NCBI GenBank assembly: GCA_005888315.1 | Contig: VAWH01000075.1 | Span: 1-38,534 of the forward strand | Source: Actinomycetota bacterium | Lineage (GTDB): Bacteria > Actinomycetota > Thermoleophilia > Gaiellales > Gaiellaceae | Direction of reading: 5' to 3' | DNA length: 38,534 nt | In this document: in pieces, positions 8,372 to 17,319 of the stretch | Layout of the letters: each line of letters begins with the position of its first letter | How positions within the stretch are numbered: the first letter of the stretch is position 1 | The notes under the pieces: generated by a model | The model's database searches: none | Told to the model about the DNA's origin: nothing | Seen by the model: only the letters and a program-made list of their open reading frames with translations | Program-made: the position numbers and the translations under genes

Positions 8372-9080
8372 TTCGGACGTCCACGGTAACCGGCACGCTC
8401 TCGACGCCGTTCTCGACGCAATCGCGACCGAGCAGCCCGACGAGCTCTGGTGCCTCGGAGATCTGGTCGGCTACGGGCCGCAGCCGAACGAGTGCTGCCG
8501 CGTGGTCGCCGCGCATGCGGATCTCTGCCTGGCCGGGAACCACGACCTTGTCGTGCTCGGCGCCCTGTCGATTCACGATTTCGCCAGCGACGCCGCCGCG
8601 GCTGCGCGCTGGACCCAAAGCGTCCTGGCAGACGATGCGCGCGAATTCCTCACCGGCCTCGAGCCGAGCTCGCACCGCGACGGCGTCGACCTCTTCCACG
8701 GCAGCGCGCGTGACCCGGTCTGGGAGTACGTCCTCGACGAGGAGGCGGCCTGGTGGACCCTGAACGCGACGTCCCAGCCGCTCGTGCTCGTCGGCCACAG
8801 CCATGTGCCACTGGCGATCGAGCTCGAGGGCGACGAGCTCGGCGGCGGCTTGGCCCGTGGCGGAACGACCGTGGCGCTGGAGGGCGCCCGCAGGCTGCTG
8901 AATCCCGGCTCGGTCGGCCAGCCCCGCGACGGCGATCCGCGAGCCGCCTACCTTTTGCTCGAGCCCGAGCGCCGGGCCGCATTTCACCGGGTCGACTATC
9001 CGATCGACCGCACCCAGGCCGAGATGCGCGAGGCCGGCTCTCGCGGCGCGGCTCGCCGAGGGCCTCTAACTACCTGGTGA
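8340..9080 (+). CDS. Calcineurin-like metallophosphoesterase
   Basis: About 246 residues with the phosphoesterase metal-binding blocks in order: DVHGN, GDLVGYGP, GNHD and GHSH. This is the small MPP superfamily (YfcE/Metallophos_2 type), whose members are phosphodiesterases or protein/nucleotide phosphatases; the substrate is unknown. GTG 8340 is chosen because AGGA lies 5 bases upstream and the DVHGN strand then starts near residue 11. TTG 8349 is an alternative. The reading frame stays open far upstream, antisense to the M48 gene, but that part has no family character. The 3' end overlaps the convergent sigma-factor gene by 11 bases. Confidence 0.9.
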   Translation: MAPLSKRVAVISDVHGNRHALDAVLDAIATEQPDELWCLGDLVGYGPQPNECCRVVAAHADLCLAGNHDLVVLGALSIHDFASDAAAAARWTQSVLADDAREFLTGLEPSSHRDGVDLFHGSARDPVWEYVLDEEAAWWTLNATSQPLVLVGHSHVPLAIELEGDELGGGLARGGTTVALEGARRLLNPGSVGQPRDGDPRAAYLLLEPERRAAFHRVDYPIDRTQAEMREAGSRGAARRGPLTTW

Positions 9081-9654
9081 GCGGAATCACGTCGGCCTGA
9101 CGGCCGAACGTGATGCCCTCGCTTGCGAGCGAGAGCTGGACTTCCTCGCGCGCCTTGAAGATCCGCCACTTGACGGTGGCAAGCGTCGTGTCGAGCGAAT
9201 CGGCGATCTCGTTGTACGAGAGCCCGACCACGTCACGCAACAGCAACGCCATCTTCAGGTCGGTGTTCAGCGCGTCGACGGCAGTCCAGAGCGCCTGGAT
9301 CGTCTCGGCCTGCTCGGCCGGCGCATCGAGGACCTCGAGCGGCGGCGCGTCGTCCAGCGCAACCAGCGCCCGCGGCCGGCGCTCGCTGGCGCGGAGCTCG
9401 TCCAAGACGCGGTTCTTCGTCACCTGGAAGAGCCAGGTGGTGAACTTCGAACGGAGCGAGAACTTCGGCAAACCCTGGAAGACGCGAATGAACACCTCCT
9501 GGGTCAAATCCTCGGCCAGAGCGCGGTCACCAACGAGGCGCAGGACGTAGTTGAAGACCGGAATTTCGTACGCCCGGACGATCAGCGAGAAGGCTCGCTC
9601 GTCGCCACGCTGTGCCTTCCGAAGGACGCCAAAGTCGGGCTGGGCTAGTGACAA
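9070..9654 (-). CDS. ECF-type RNA polymerase sigma factor
   Basis: 194 residues with sigma region 2 (FSLIVRAYEIPVFNYVLRLVG, then LAEDLTQEVFIRVF and FTTWLFQVTKNRVLDELR) and region 4 (LLLRDVVGLSYNEIADSL, then TLATVKWRIFKAREE). Region 3 is absent, which defines the ECF group. These factors redirect polymerase to stress or envelope regulons. No anti-sigma factor gene lies beside it: upstream is gpmI and downstream is the convergent phosphoesterase. The TTG start is 9 bases after a strong TATACT -10 box, consistent with a leaderless or nearly leaderless message. Confidence 0.92.
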   Translation of the reverse strand: MSLAQPDFGVLRKAQRGDERAFSLIVRAYEIPVFNYVLRLVGDRALAEDLTQEVFIRVFQGLPKFSLRSKFTTWLFQVTKNRVLDELRASERRPRALVALDDAPPLEVLDAPAEQAETIQALWTAVDALNTDLKMALLLRDVVGLSYNEIADSLDTTLATVKWRIFKAREEVQLSLASEGITFGRQADVIPLTR

Positions 9655-9663
9655 GGCTGGCGG

Positions 9664-9669
9664 AGTATA
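9664..9669 (-). promoter_or_regulatory. Putative -10 box of the ECF sigma gene
   Basis: TATACT on the minus strand, 9 bases before the TTG start, within the 28-base gap after gpmI. It is one of the best matches to TATAAT in the window and suggests the sigma gene is transcribed independently of the glycolytic cluster. Confidence 0.5.
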
Positions 9670-9682
9670 GCCCGGGTCTTTC

Positions 9683-11161
9683 TCACCTCAGCAGGGATTT
9701 CCCGCTCATCTGTAAAGGTTGGGCAAAGCCCAAGAGGTCGAGCGCAGTCGGTACGAGATCGGAAAGTTCGCCCTTTGCGGCCAAAGCGATCCGCTCGTCG
9801 GTGAGGACGAGCGGAACCGGATTGGAGGTGTGCGCCGTGTGTGGACTCGTGCCGTCTGCCTCGAGCATCTGCTCGGCATTGCCGTGGTCGGCGGTGATCA
9901 GGCTGACGCCGCCGGCGGCCTCCACGGCCTCGACGACCTCGCCGAGGCACTTGTCGGTCGTCTCGACCGCTTTCGTCACCGCCGGAATCGATCCCGTGTG
10001 GCCGACCATGTCTGGGTTCGCGAAGTTGACGACCGCGAATGCGTAGCCCGTTCCGATCTCGTCGCAGAAACGGGAGGCGACCTCTCGAGCCGACATCTCC
10101 GGCTTGTGGTCGTAGCTCGGCACGTCTCGGGGACTCGGGACGAGGATCCGGGCCTCGCCCGGCCACTCGTCCTCGCGCCCGCCGTTGAAGAAGTAGGTGA
10201 CGTGGGCGTACTTCTCCGTCTCGGCGACATGCAGTTGACGCGCGCCGTGCTCGGCGAGCACCTCGGCCATCGTCTCCGCGACGTTCTGCTCCTCGAACGC
10301 CACCGGGCAAGGGAAACCCTCTTGGTATCGCGTCATCGTCGTGAGATCGAAGCCGGCGTCGACGAGCTTCGTCGTGAGTTGGCGGGCGCGATCGGGGCGG
10401 AAGTTGAAGAAGATCGCGGCGTCACCTGGCCCTAGCCGCGGCCGCTCTTCGATCGCGGCCGGTTCGACGAACTCGTCTGTTACGCGCCTGTCGTAACTCG
10501 CTTGCACATACTCCAACACGCTATGGGCCTGTTTACGCCGGCCCACGCAGAGCGCTTCGTACGCCCGTTCGGTCCTGTCCCAGCGCTGGTCACGGTCCAT
10601 GGCGTAGTAGCGGCCCGCGACGCTGGCGATCGTCGCCTGCGGCAGCTCCGCGAGATCCCGCAGCGCGGCGTGCGGGGAAACGTCGCGGCCGTCGGTGAAC
10701 GGGTGGATGAACGTGCGTTCCGCCATCCCCTGCCGCCGCGCCAGCTCGAGCAGCGCGCGCAGGTGGTCGATGTGCGAGTGGACGCCGCCGTAGGAGACGA
10801 GCCCGAGCAGGTGGACGTTCGTGCCGCGGTGCTTCGCCCGCTCGAACGCCCCAACGAGGGCGGCGTTCTCGAAGAACGAGCCCTCCTCGATCGCGCGGTT
10901 CACGCGCTGGAGATCCTGGTCGAGGATGCGCCCCGAGCCAATCGTCAGGTGGCCGACCTCGGAGTTGCCCATCTGCCCCTCCGGAAGACCAACCGCTCGG
11001 CCGGAAGCGTCGAGCGTCGTGTGGGGGTAGCGGGCCCAGAGCGCGTCGAAGACCGGCGTGTCGGAGAGCTCGACCGCGTTCCCGGGACCCGGAGGCGCGC
11101 AGCCCCACCCGTCGAGGATGACGAGGGCTACGAGCGGGAAAGTCGGGCCGCCGTCTCGCAA
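9683..11161 (-). CDS. gpmI: 2,3-bisphosphoglycerate-independent phosphoglycerate mutase
   Basis: Interconverts 3- and 2-phosphoglycerate using two Mn2+ ions and a phosphoserine intermediate. The 492 residues are close to the usual 510. Visible motifs are VILDGWG with metal ligand Asp17, the nucleophile Ser67 in MGNSEVGHL, HSHIDHL, HPFTDGRD, FFNFRPDRARQ, YDHKPEMSA, NPDMVGHTG and ADHGNAE. The TTG start lies inside the last codons of tpiA (34-base overlap), so translation is probably coupled. It is the last gene of the glycolytic run on this strand. Confidence 0.96.
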   Translation of the reverse strand: MRDGGPTFPLVALVILDGWGCAPPGPGNAVELSDTPVFDALWARYPHTTLDASGRAVGLPEGQMGNSEVGHLTIGSGRILDQDLQRVNRAIEEGSFFENAALVGAFERAKHRGTNVHLLGLVSYGGVHSHIDHLRALLELARRQGMAERTFIHPFTDGRDVSPHAALRDLAELPQATIASVAGRYYAMDRDQRWDRTERAYEALCVGRRKQAHSVLEYVQASYDRRVTDEFVEPAAIEERPRLGPGDAAIFFNFRPDRARQLTTKLVDAGFDLTTMTRYQEGFPCPVAFEEQNVAETMAEVLAEHGARQLHVAETEKYAHVTYFFNGGREDEWPGEARILVPSPRDVPSYDHKPEMSAREVASRFCDEIGTGYAFAVVNFANPDMVGHTGSIPAVTKAVETTDKCLGEVVEAVEAAGGVSLITADHGNAEQMLEADGTSPHTAHTSNPVPLVLTDERIALAAKGELSDLVPTALDLLGFAQPLQMSGKSLLR

Positions 11162-11817
11162 ATCGCCGCGAACGATTCCACCTCGAGCGAGGCGCCGCCG
11201 ACGAGCGCGCCGTCGACGCCCGGCTGCGCCAGCAGCTCCTCCGCGTTCTCAGGCTTCACGGAGCCGCCGTAGAGCACCGGAGCATCGAGCAGCGACTTGA
11301 TGAAGGCGTGCGCTTCCTGCGCGATCTCGGGCGTCGCCGTCTTGCCGGTACCGATCGCCCAGACCGGCTCGTAGGCGACGACGAGGTGCTCGTGGGGCGA
11401 GAGCACACCGACCTGCCGCCGGAGAACGTCCTCGGTCTCGCCCCGCTCGCGCTCGGCCTCGAGCTCCCCGACGCAGGCGATCACGCCCAGACCCGCTTCG
11501 AGGGCGTGCTGCGCGCGCATCTGCACGGTCTCGTCGGTCTCGCCGAAATACTGGCGGCGCTCAGAGTGGCCCACGATCGCGCCTCGAACGCCGAGCTCGA
11601 GCAGGATGCTGGTCGACACTTCGCCCGTGAAGGCGCCTTCGTCCGCCCAGTGCACGTTCTGGGCGTAGATCGTGTGGCCGCTCGCGACGCCGGCGCCGAG
11701 CGAGCCGAAAGGGGGGCAGAGAACCGCGTCGACGCCGTCCGGCGGCGCGAACGCGGCGCAGAACTCTCGCGTCTCGCCCGGCCCCTTGTACATCTTCCAG
11801 TTGCCCGCGATCAGCAC
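11128..11817 (-). CDS. tpiA: Triosephosphate isomerase
   Basis: Interconverts dihydroxyacetone phosphate and glyceraldehyde 3-phosphate. The protein is 229 residues, about 20 shorter than typical. Catalytic residues are present: Asn6 and Lys8 in GNWKM, His84 in VGHSERR, Glu150 in AYEPVWAIGTG, and the phosphate-binding GGSV loop. The GTG start has no Shine-Dalgarno sequence. A TAAGAT box ends 6 bases upstream, so a leaderless transcript starting here is likely in addition to read-through from the aminotransferase gene 117 bases upstream. The 3' end overlaps gpmI by 34 bases. Confidence 0.96.
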   Translation of the reverse strand: MLIAGNWKMYKGPGETREFCAAFAPPDGVDAVLCPPFGSLGAGVASGHTIYAQNVHWADEGAFTGEVSTSILLELGVRGAIVGHSERRQYFGETDETVQMRAQHALEAGLGVIACVGELEAERERGETEDVLRRQVGVLSPHEHLVVAYEPVWAIGTGKTATPEIAQEAHAFIKSLLDAPVLYGGSVKPENAEELLAQPGVDGALVGGASLEVESFAAICETAARLSRS

Positions 11818-11823
11818 CGCGCG

Positions 11824-11829
11824 ATCTTA
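11824..11829 (-). promoter_or_regulatory. Putative -10 box of tpiA (leaderless)
   Basis: TAAGAT followed by 6 bases and the tpiA GTG. This matches the spacing seen at glpX, ogt and the cupin gene, and there is no ribosome-binding sequence in between. Confidence 0.42.
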
Positions 11830-11933
11830 TGACGAACCAGACTTTCTCCCTGACCTCGTTCGCGCTCGGCTACTGAACTTGCGCGGCCTGCTGATCGGCG
11901 CCGGAGCTCGGCCCGAAGAGCGTTTTCTCGACC

Positions 11934-13115
11934 CTACGCAGCGTTAGTGAAGCTGACGTGGTCGACCAAGCGGTCGATCTCCTCGTCCGTGTTGTAGTAG
12001 TGAACCGAGGCGCGGACGAGCTCCGGCAGGCTCCGCGCGGTCGAGTCGAGGAGCGTCGAGGAAGGCGGCGAGACGGTGACGTTGATGCGCTCGCGCGCGA
12101 GGCGATCCTTCAGCTCGCTCGCCTCGACACCGTCCAACGTGAAGGTGACGATCCCGCAGCGAACGGCGCCCAGGTCGCGAACCGTCACTCCTTCGACCTC
12201 GCCGAGCCGCGCGCGCAAGTTGTCGCCGAGCGCGACGACGCGTTCCCAGATCGCGTCGACTCCCCAGCCAAGCGCGTAGTCGATCGCGGTGGCGAGGCCG
12301 ATCTTCGTTGCATAGGACTGCTCCCACTCCTCGAAACGGAGCGCGTCGGGGCGCAACTCATAGCGGTCCGGCTCGACCCAGTCAGCGGCGCGCATGTCGA
12401 GGAACGGCGGCTCGAGACGTTCGAGCAGGGTCGAGCTCACGTAGAGAAGCCCGGTGCCGCGCGGTCCCCGTAGGTACTTGCGGCCGGTCACCGAGAGGAC
12501 GTCGCAGCCGATCTCCGCCACATCGACCGGAAGCTGGCCGACCGACTGGCAGGCGTCGAGCAGGTACGGGATCCCGGCTTCGCGGGCGACCGCGCCGATC
12601 TCGGCGGCGGGGTTGACGAGGCCGCCGTTCGTCGGCACGTGCGTGATCGCGATCAGCTTCACGCGCTCGTCGACGAGCTCGCGAAGCGCGTCGACGGAGA
12701 CCTGCCCGTGCTCGTCGTTCGGCACCGCGACGACCTCGACGCCCGTTCGCTCGGCGATCTGGAGATAGGCGATGTAGTTGCTGATGTATTCGGCGACGGC
12801 CGTCAGGATCCGATCGCCGCTCTCGAACGGAAAGGCGTAGAAGGCCATGTCCCACGCGCGCGTAGCGCTCGACGAGAACGCGATCTCCTCGGGGCGGGCG
12901 CCGAGCAACTCCGCCGCGGCGCCGTAGAAGCGCTCAATCGCCGCCTCGTTCTGCTCGTGCGCCTCGTAGCCGCCCGTGAGCGCCTCGAGCTCGAGATGGC
13001 CGACGACGGCGTCCAGCACCGGCTGAGGCGGCAGGGCCGAGCCCGCGTTGTTGAGGTGCGTCACGTGGTCGCAGCCGGGCGTCTCGCGGCGGGCGCGTTC
13101 AACGTCGATGGTCAT
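11934..13115 (-). CDS. Class V aminotransferase / cysteine desulfurase-like PLP enzyme
   Basis: 393 residues of the fold-type I, class V aminotransferase family. HLNNAGSALPP opens the fold. The cofactor site has SSATRAWDMAF, the LLDACQSVGQ segment (Asp188 and Gln190) and the Schiff-base lysine Lys213 in VTGRKYLRGPRG. The family includes cysteine desulfurases, isopenicillin-N epimerase-like and kynureninase-like enzymes; the substrate cannot be decided here. I see no obvious catalytic cysteine loop of the SufS type. Its ATG overlaps the pgk stop as ATGA, so it is translationally coupled to pgk. That is an odd place for such an enzyme, between pgk and tpiA. Confidence 0.92.
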   Translation of the reverse strand: MTIDVERARRETPGCDHVTHLNNAGSALPPQPVLDAVVGHLELEALTGGYEAHEQNEAAIERFYGAAAELLGARPEEIAFSSSATRAWDMAFYAFPFESGDRILTAVAEYISNYIAYLQIAERTGVEVVAVPNDEHGQVSVDALRELVDERVKLIAITHVPTNGGLVNPAAEIGAVAREAGIPYLLDACQSVGQLPVDVAEIGCDVLSVTGRKYLRGPRGTGLLYVSSTLLERLEPPFLDMRAADWVEPDRYELRPDALRFEEWEQSYATKIGLATAIDYALGWGVDAIWERVVALGDNLRARLGEVEGVTVRDLGAVRCGIVTFTLDGVEASELKDRLARERINVTVSPPSSTLLDSTARSLPELVRASVHYYNTDEEIDRLVDHVSFTNAA

Positions 13116-14155
13116 GCGGTCGGAAGAACCGCTATCCCCGGCAACTCCTTGCCCTCGAGGAGCTCGAGAGCGGCGCCGCCGCCCGTGGACGCCCACGAAA
13201 CGCGGTCGGTGAGTCCGAGCTCGTTCAGGGCTCGGATCGAGTCGGCCCCGCCGACGACCGAGAACGCGTCCGCCCCGGCAACGGCCTCTGCAACCGCTCT
13301 CGTTCCTGCCGCGAAACGCGGCCACTCGAAGACACCCATCGGGCCGTTCCAGAAGATCGTCTTCGCCTGTGAGAGCTCCGCGCCGAAGCGCTTCCGCGTC
13401 TCCGGGCCGATGTCGAGGCCAAGCCAGCCCTCGGGCAGTGAGTCGAAGCGCGAGATCCTCGAATCAGCCTGCGCGTCGAACGAAGCGGCAGCGACCACGT
13501 CGTCGGGGAGAACGACCTCGAAGTCGAGCGGATTCCGCTCCCGCAGCTGCTCGGCCATCTTGCCGCCGATCAGGACGCGGTCGGCCTTGCCGCCGAGCTT
13601 GCGCAGGACGCCGAGCTTGTCCTCGACCTTCGCGCCCCCGGAGACGAGCACAAACGGCCGCTCGACGTCCCCGAGAAGCCTGCCGAGCTGCTCCAGTTCA
13701 TGCTCGAGCAGCAGGCCCGCGTAGGCCGGCAGGAGTTCCGCGACGGCGACTGTGGAGGCATGTGCGCGGTGAACCGAGCCAAATGCATCCTGGACGAACA
13801 GGTCGCAGCCGTCGGCGAGCTCGTGCGCGAACCCGGGGTCGTTCTTCGTCTCTCCGGGGTTGAAGCGGGTGTTCTCGAGCACCTCGATCCGCTCGTCGGG
13901 CAGCGCCTCGCGCAGGCGGGCGCGCACGGGCTCGATCGAGAAGGCGGGATCCGGCCCCTTGGGGCGGCCGAGGTGCGAGCAGACGCGGATGCCCGCGGCG
14001 CCTCGCTCGAGCAGCAGCCGCAGCGTCGGCAGCGATGCCTCGATCCGCGTCTCGTCCGCCACGCGCCCGTCTTCGAGCGGCACGTTCAGATCCGACCGCA
14101 CGAGCACGCGCTTGCCGGCGACGTCGGCGTCGCGGACGGAACGCGGGTGCTGCAC
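13112..14155 (-). CDS. pgk: Phosphoglycerate kinase, compact form
   Basis: Transfers phosphate from 1,3-bisphosphoglycerate to ADP. Family motifs are clear: VLVRSDLNVPL, SHLGRPKG, LENTRFNPGE, DAFGSVHRAHAST, SGGAKVEDK, LIGGKMA, WNGPMGVFEW and STGGGAALELLEGKELPG. From GTG 14155 the protein is 347 residues, well below the usual 390-400. Segments seem to be missing both between SHLGRPKG and LENTRF and between LIGGKMA and the LPDDVV strand. GTG 14155 is preferred because GGATGGGG lies about 6 bases upstream; ATG 14167 is also possible, and the frame is open further upstream without family character. The stop overlaps the aminotransferase start (ATGA). Confidence 0.95.
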   Translation of the reverse strand: MQHPRSVRDADVAGKRVLVRSDLNVPLEDGRVADETRIEASLPTLRLLLERGAAGIRVCSHLGRPKGPDPAFSIEPVRARLREALPDERIEVLENTRFNPGETKNDPGFAHELADGCDLFVQDAFGSVHRAHASTVAVAELLPAYAGLLLEHELEQLGRLLGDVERPFVLVSGGAKVEDKLGVLRKLGGKADRVLIGGKMAEQLRERNPLDFEVVLPDDVVAAASFDAQADSRISRFDSLPEGWLGLDIGPETRKRFGAELSQAKTIFWNGPMGVFEWPRFAAGTRAVAEAVAGADAFSVVGGADSIRALNELGLTDRVSWASTGGGAALELLEGKELPGIAVLPTA

Positions 14156-14319
14156 CTGGTGCCCCATCCAGCAATACATGCCGGCTGCTGGCCCACGATC
14201 ACGCGGCGCCAGAGTCCACCCTCCCTCTTGCCAAGGCTGCAAGCCTTGACTGCGAGCGAGTGCGGCCTCTGGCTTGGTGCTCGCGACCCAGAAGGGCGGC
14301 GGCATTACCGGATGAGGCA

Positions 14320-15384
<1,065 letters not shown>

Positions 15385-15423
15385 TTAACGAAGGCGGGTG
15401 CGACACAGACCGGCGGGCCGCGT

Positions 15424-15485
15424 CTGCAGCGCTTGCGCTGCAGACATTGGAGCCGTGTGGGCTTTGCCCGTGCGGCCGTTTAATG
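15424..15485. repeat. Intergenic two-hairpin repeat, diverged copy
   Basis: Contains the palindrome CTGCAGCGC-TT-GCGCTGCAG (15424-15443) and then a hairpin with a GGGC-TTT-GCCC core, ending at a TTTAA flank. On the minus strand it reads TTAAACGGCC, then GGGCAAAGCCC, then GCGCAAGCGC. This is the same architecture as the copies at 17098, 17209, 19012 and 25808. Confidence 0.55.
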
Positions 15486-15492
15486 CCCGAAC

Positions 15493-15525
15493 GGCCCGCC
15501 GCTCGCCTCCGGCGAGCGGCGGGCC
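15493..15525. terminator. Perfect 15-bp inverted repeat, possible bidirectional terminator
   Basis: GGCCCGCCGCTCGCC is followed by a 3-base loop and its exact reverse complement. It lies between whiA and gap. No T-tract follows on either strand, so it is either a non-canonical terminator or a protein-binding or mRNA-stability element. Confidence 0.45.
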
Positions 15526-15701
15526 GGAGGGGAAGCTCCGAGGACGACCTCCCCCTCCGCAATTGTCGCGCTCCGGACCTTGGCGACGGACGGGGTCTGA
15601 ATCCATCACCGGACGAGCGCGAACCCGCCTGCTCGAAGTATTAACGAATGCGCAGGGTCCGTTTCAACTGTCCCGAAACGCATACGAAGATCTCTTCCAG
15701 C

Positions 15702-16619
15702 CTAGGTTTCTGCGAGCTGGATCAGCTTTTGCAGCCGCCGGTGAACCGCGGCCTTCGACGCCGTAGGCCGGCACTTGAGCCCCAGTTCCCGCAGCGGCAG
15801 CGAGGGATGTCCCAGCCGAAGCTCTGCCGTCTCTCGTAGTCGGGGCGAGAGCTCATCCAGGCAGCCGTCTCGCTGGAGACGCTGGAGCGCTTCCAGCTGC
15901 GCATGAGCCGCTCGACTGGTGCGAACGAGATTCGCGTGGTCAGCGTTGGTGAGACGGTTCGCGCGGGCCTTCGTCTCCCCCACCACCGCGCCCTCGTCGA
16001 GTACGAGCGCGGCATCGCTCGCGCCGGCAAGCGCGAGCGCTTCGGCAATCCGCTCGAGGCCTTTCGCATAGGCGACCACGTGATCCCGGCGCTCGCGGAC
16101 GTCCAGCGCGACGTCCTCCTGCGCCGCAGTTTCGGCGACGAACTCCGCCGCCTCTTTCGTCTCGGCCCTCACCTCGAGGTGCGGCGACGGCGGCGCCGAG
16201 ACGGAGCCCGCCGCCAGCACCGAGCCCCGCAGATAGGCGGCGCGACAGCAGGCGCGGCCGACGATCCGCTTCGGCGGGCGCGCCAGCGGCTGCAAGCGCG
16301 CGCCGAGAACGCCGCACTCCCTGAGGACGCCGAGCGCGCGGGCGGTTCCCGCGACGTGGAGCTGATAGCGCGTCCCTCGATCGAAGGCCCGCCGCCGGTA
16401 CGTCCGGATCTCGGAGTCGACGCCGAACGAGCGGAGCAGGCTGAACGTCCGCCGAGCGACGGCCGAGCTCGAGACGTCGAGGTGGAGGGACACCTCCCCC
16501 GAACGCATGTGCCACCTGCCCGCGGCGTGAAAGAGCGCCGACAGCTCGGCCTGCCGGTCGCATTCGCGCTCGGGCGCGATCGCTGCCAGCTCGTTGCGAA
16601 CGTCGTCAGAGAAAGACAC
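15702..16619 (-). CDS. whiA: WhiA, sporulation/cell-division transcription factor
   Basis: 305 residues matching WhiA: a start VSFSDDVRNELA, an N-terminal LAGLIDADG-derived domain (ELSALFHAAGR, CCRAAYLRGSVLAAGSVSAP) and a C-terminal helix-turn-helix ending SLPLRELG and SKAAVHRRLQKL. WhiA is a conserved Gram-positive DNA-binding protein. In streptomycetes it drives sporulation septation and in others it links metabolism with cell division. GTG 16619 is chosen because GGAG lies 9 bases upstream and the family normally begins with this sequence. It overlaps the end of ogt by 14 bases. The usual upstream partners rapZ and yvcK are not next to it here; ogt takes that place. Confidence 0.95.
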   Translation of the reverse strand: MSFSDDVRNELAAIAPERECDRQAELSALFHAAGRWHMRSGEVSLHLDVSSSAVARRTFSLLRSFGVDSEIRTYRRRAFDRGTRYQLHVAGTARALGVLRECGVLGARLQPLARPPKRIVGRACCRAAYLRGSVLAAGSVSAPPSPHLEVRAETKEAAEFVAETAAQEDVALDVRERRDHVVAYAKGLERIAEALALAGASDAALVLDEGAVVGETKARANRLTNADHANLVRTSRAAHAQLEALQRLQRDGCLDELSPRLRETAELRLGHPSLPLRELGLKCRPTASKAAVHRRLQKLIQLAET

Positions 16620-17067
16620 GTTCCAGCTCCAGCAAGCGACGCTTGTACTCGACCCCGCTCGCGCCGTAGCGCCCGATCCCGTTTCCCGCGACGACGCGAT
16701 GGCACGGCACGACAAGTGGGAAACGGTTGTGGGCGCACACTGAACCGGCCGCGCGCTGCGCGTTCGGGTAACCCGCGAGCGCCGCCAGCTCGCCGTAGGT
16801 GACGACCTCGCCCCAGGGGACGCCTCGCAACGTCTCGACGACCGCCCGCTGAAAGGGTGTGAAGTCGACGAGATCGAGCGCAACGTCCGCGAACGTATCT
16901 CGCGCGCCGGCGAAGTACTGCCTGATCCGTTCGGCCAGTGGATGGGGCGTGTGTACACCGGCCCACTCTCTCAGCCCTGGCAGCTCGTGCAAGAGCAGCG
17001 TCTCGTCTTCGAGCCACAACTCGCCCACGCCCCAGCCCTCGGCCTCGTAGCAAACCGTCTCGGCCAC
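16606..17067 (-). CDS. ogt: Methylated-DNA-protein-cysteine methyltransferase
   Basis: A suicide enzyme that moves methyl groups from O6-methylguanine to its own cysteine. The 153 residues carry the DNA-binding helix-turn-helix region (VPWGEVVTYGELAALAGYPNAQRAAGSV) and the active-site Cys122 in PCHRVV, with the downstream GRYGASGVEYKRRLLELE. The arginine finger is in AQRAAG. TACGCT ends 6 bases before the GTG start, implying a leaderless message. The gene diverges from pruA across a duplicated repeat and is translationally coupled to whiA by a 14-base overlap. Confidence 0.95.
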   Translation of the reverse strand: MAETVCYEAEGWGVGELWLEDETLLLHELPGLREWAGVHTPHPLAERIRQYFAGARDTFADVALDLVDFTPFQRAVVETLRGVPWGEVVTYGELAALAGYPNAQRAAGSVCAHNRFPLVVPCHRVVAGNGIGRYGASGVEYKRRLLELERVFL

Positions 17068-17073
17068 GCCACG

Positions 17074-17079
17074 AGCGTA
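17074..17079 (-). promoter_or_regulatory. Putative -10 box of ogt (leaderless)
   Basis: TACGCT followed by 6 bases and the ogt GTG start. It fits the TAnnnT pattern and spacing seen at several other genes in the window; no -35 box is obvious. Confidence 0.38.
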
Positions 17080-17097
17080 TCCGCCGGCAATGGCGTA

Positions 17098-17197
17098 GCT
17101 CGGTCCGGAGCGTCGTGTTGTCCCGGACCGGGTTTAGACGGTCGGGCCGGCAAAGCCGCCCCGACCTCTGTGACGGCGTCGGCAAGCGACGCCTTAG
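17098..17197. repeat. Intergenic three-hairpin repeat, copy 1
   Basis: A 100-base unit that recurs at 17209-17308 with a single mismatch. It has three stems: GGTCCGG with CCGGACC, a GGTCGGG...CCCGACC stem capped by CGGC-AAA-GCCG, and GGCGTCG-GCAAG-CGACGCC ending in TTAG. The second and third stems define the repeat family also present at 15424, 19012 and 25808. Confidence 0.85.
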
Positions 17198-17208
17198 CCG
17201 ATGGCCGG

Positions 17209-17308
17209 GCTCGGTCCGGAGCGTCGTGTTGTCCCGGACCGGGTTTAGACGGTCGGGCGGGCAAAGCCGCCCCGACCTCTGTGACGGCGTCGGCAAGCGA
17301 CGCCTTAG
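17209..17308. repeat. Intergenic three-hairpin repeat, copy 2
   Basis: Direct duplicate of 17098-17197 at a period of 111 bases, 99 of 100 bases identical. It ends 11 bases before the pruA start, and its terminal TTAG supplies most of the putative pruA -10 hexamer, so the repeat edge is part of the promoter. Confidence 0.85.
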
Positions 17309-17311
17309 ACT
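17306..17311 (+). promoter_or_regulatory. Putative -10 box of pruA
   Basis: TAGACT begins inside the last three bases of repeat copy 2 and ends 8 bases before the pruA ATG. The first repeat copy continues as TAGCCG instead, so only the second copy makes a plausible box. Confidence 0.4.
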
Positions 17312-17319
17312 TACGGGAG

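Noticed and set aside
14231-14250. Terminator between gap and pgk
   Set aside because: A CAAGGC...GCCTTG stem with a five-base loop is visible, but the stem is short, no T-tract follows, and the genes are expected to be co-transcribed.
16942-17319. N-terminal extension of pruA
   Set aside because: The frame is open through the repeats and antisense ogt, but the extra sequence merely repeats the translated duplication and has no aldehyde dehydrogenase features.
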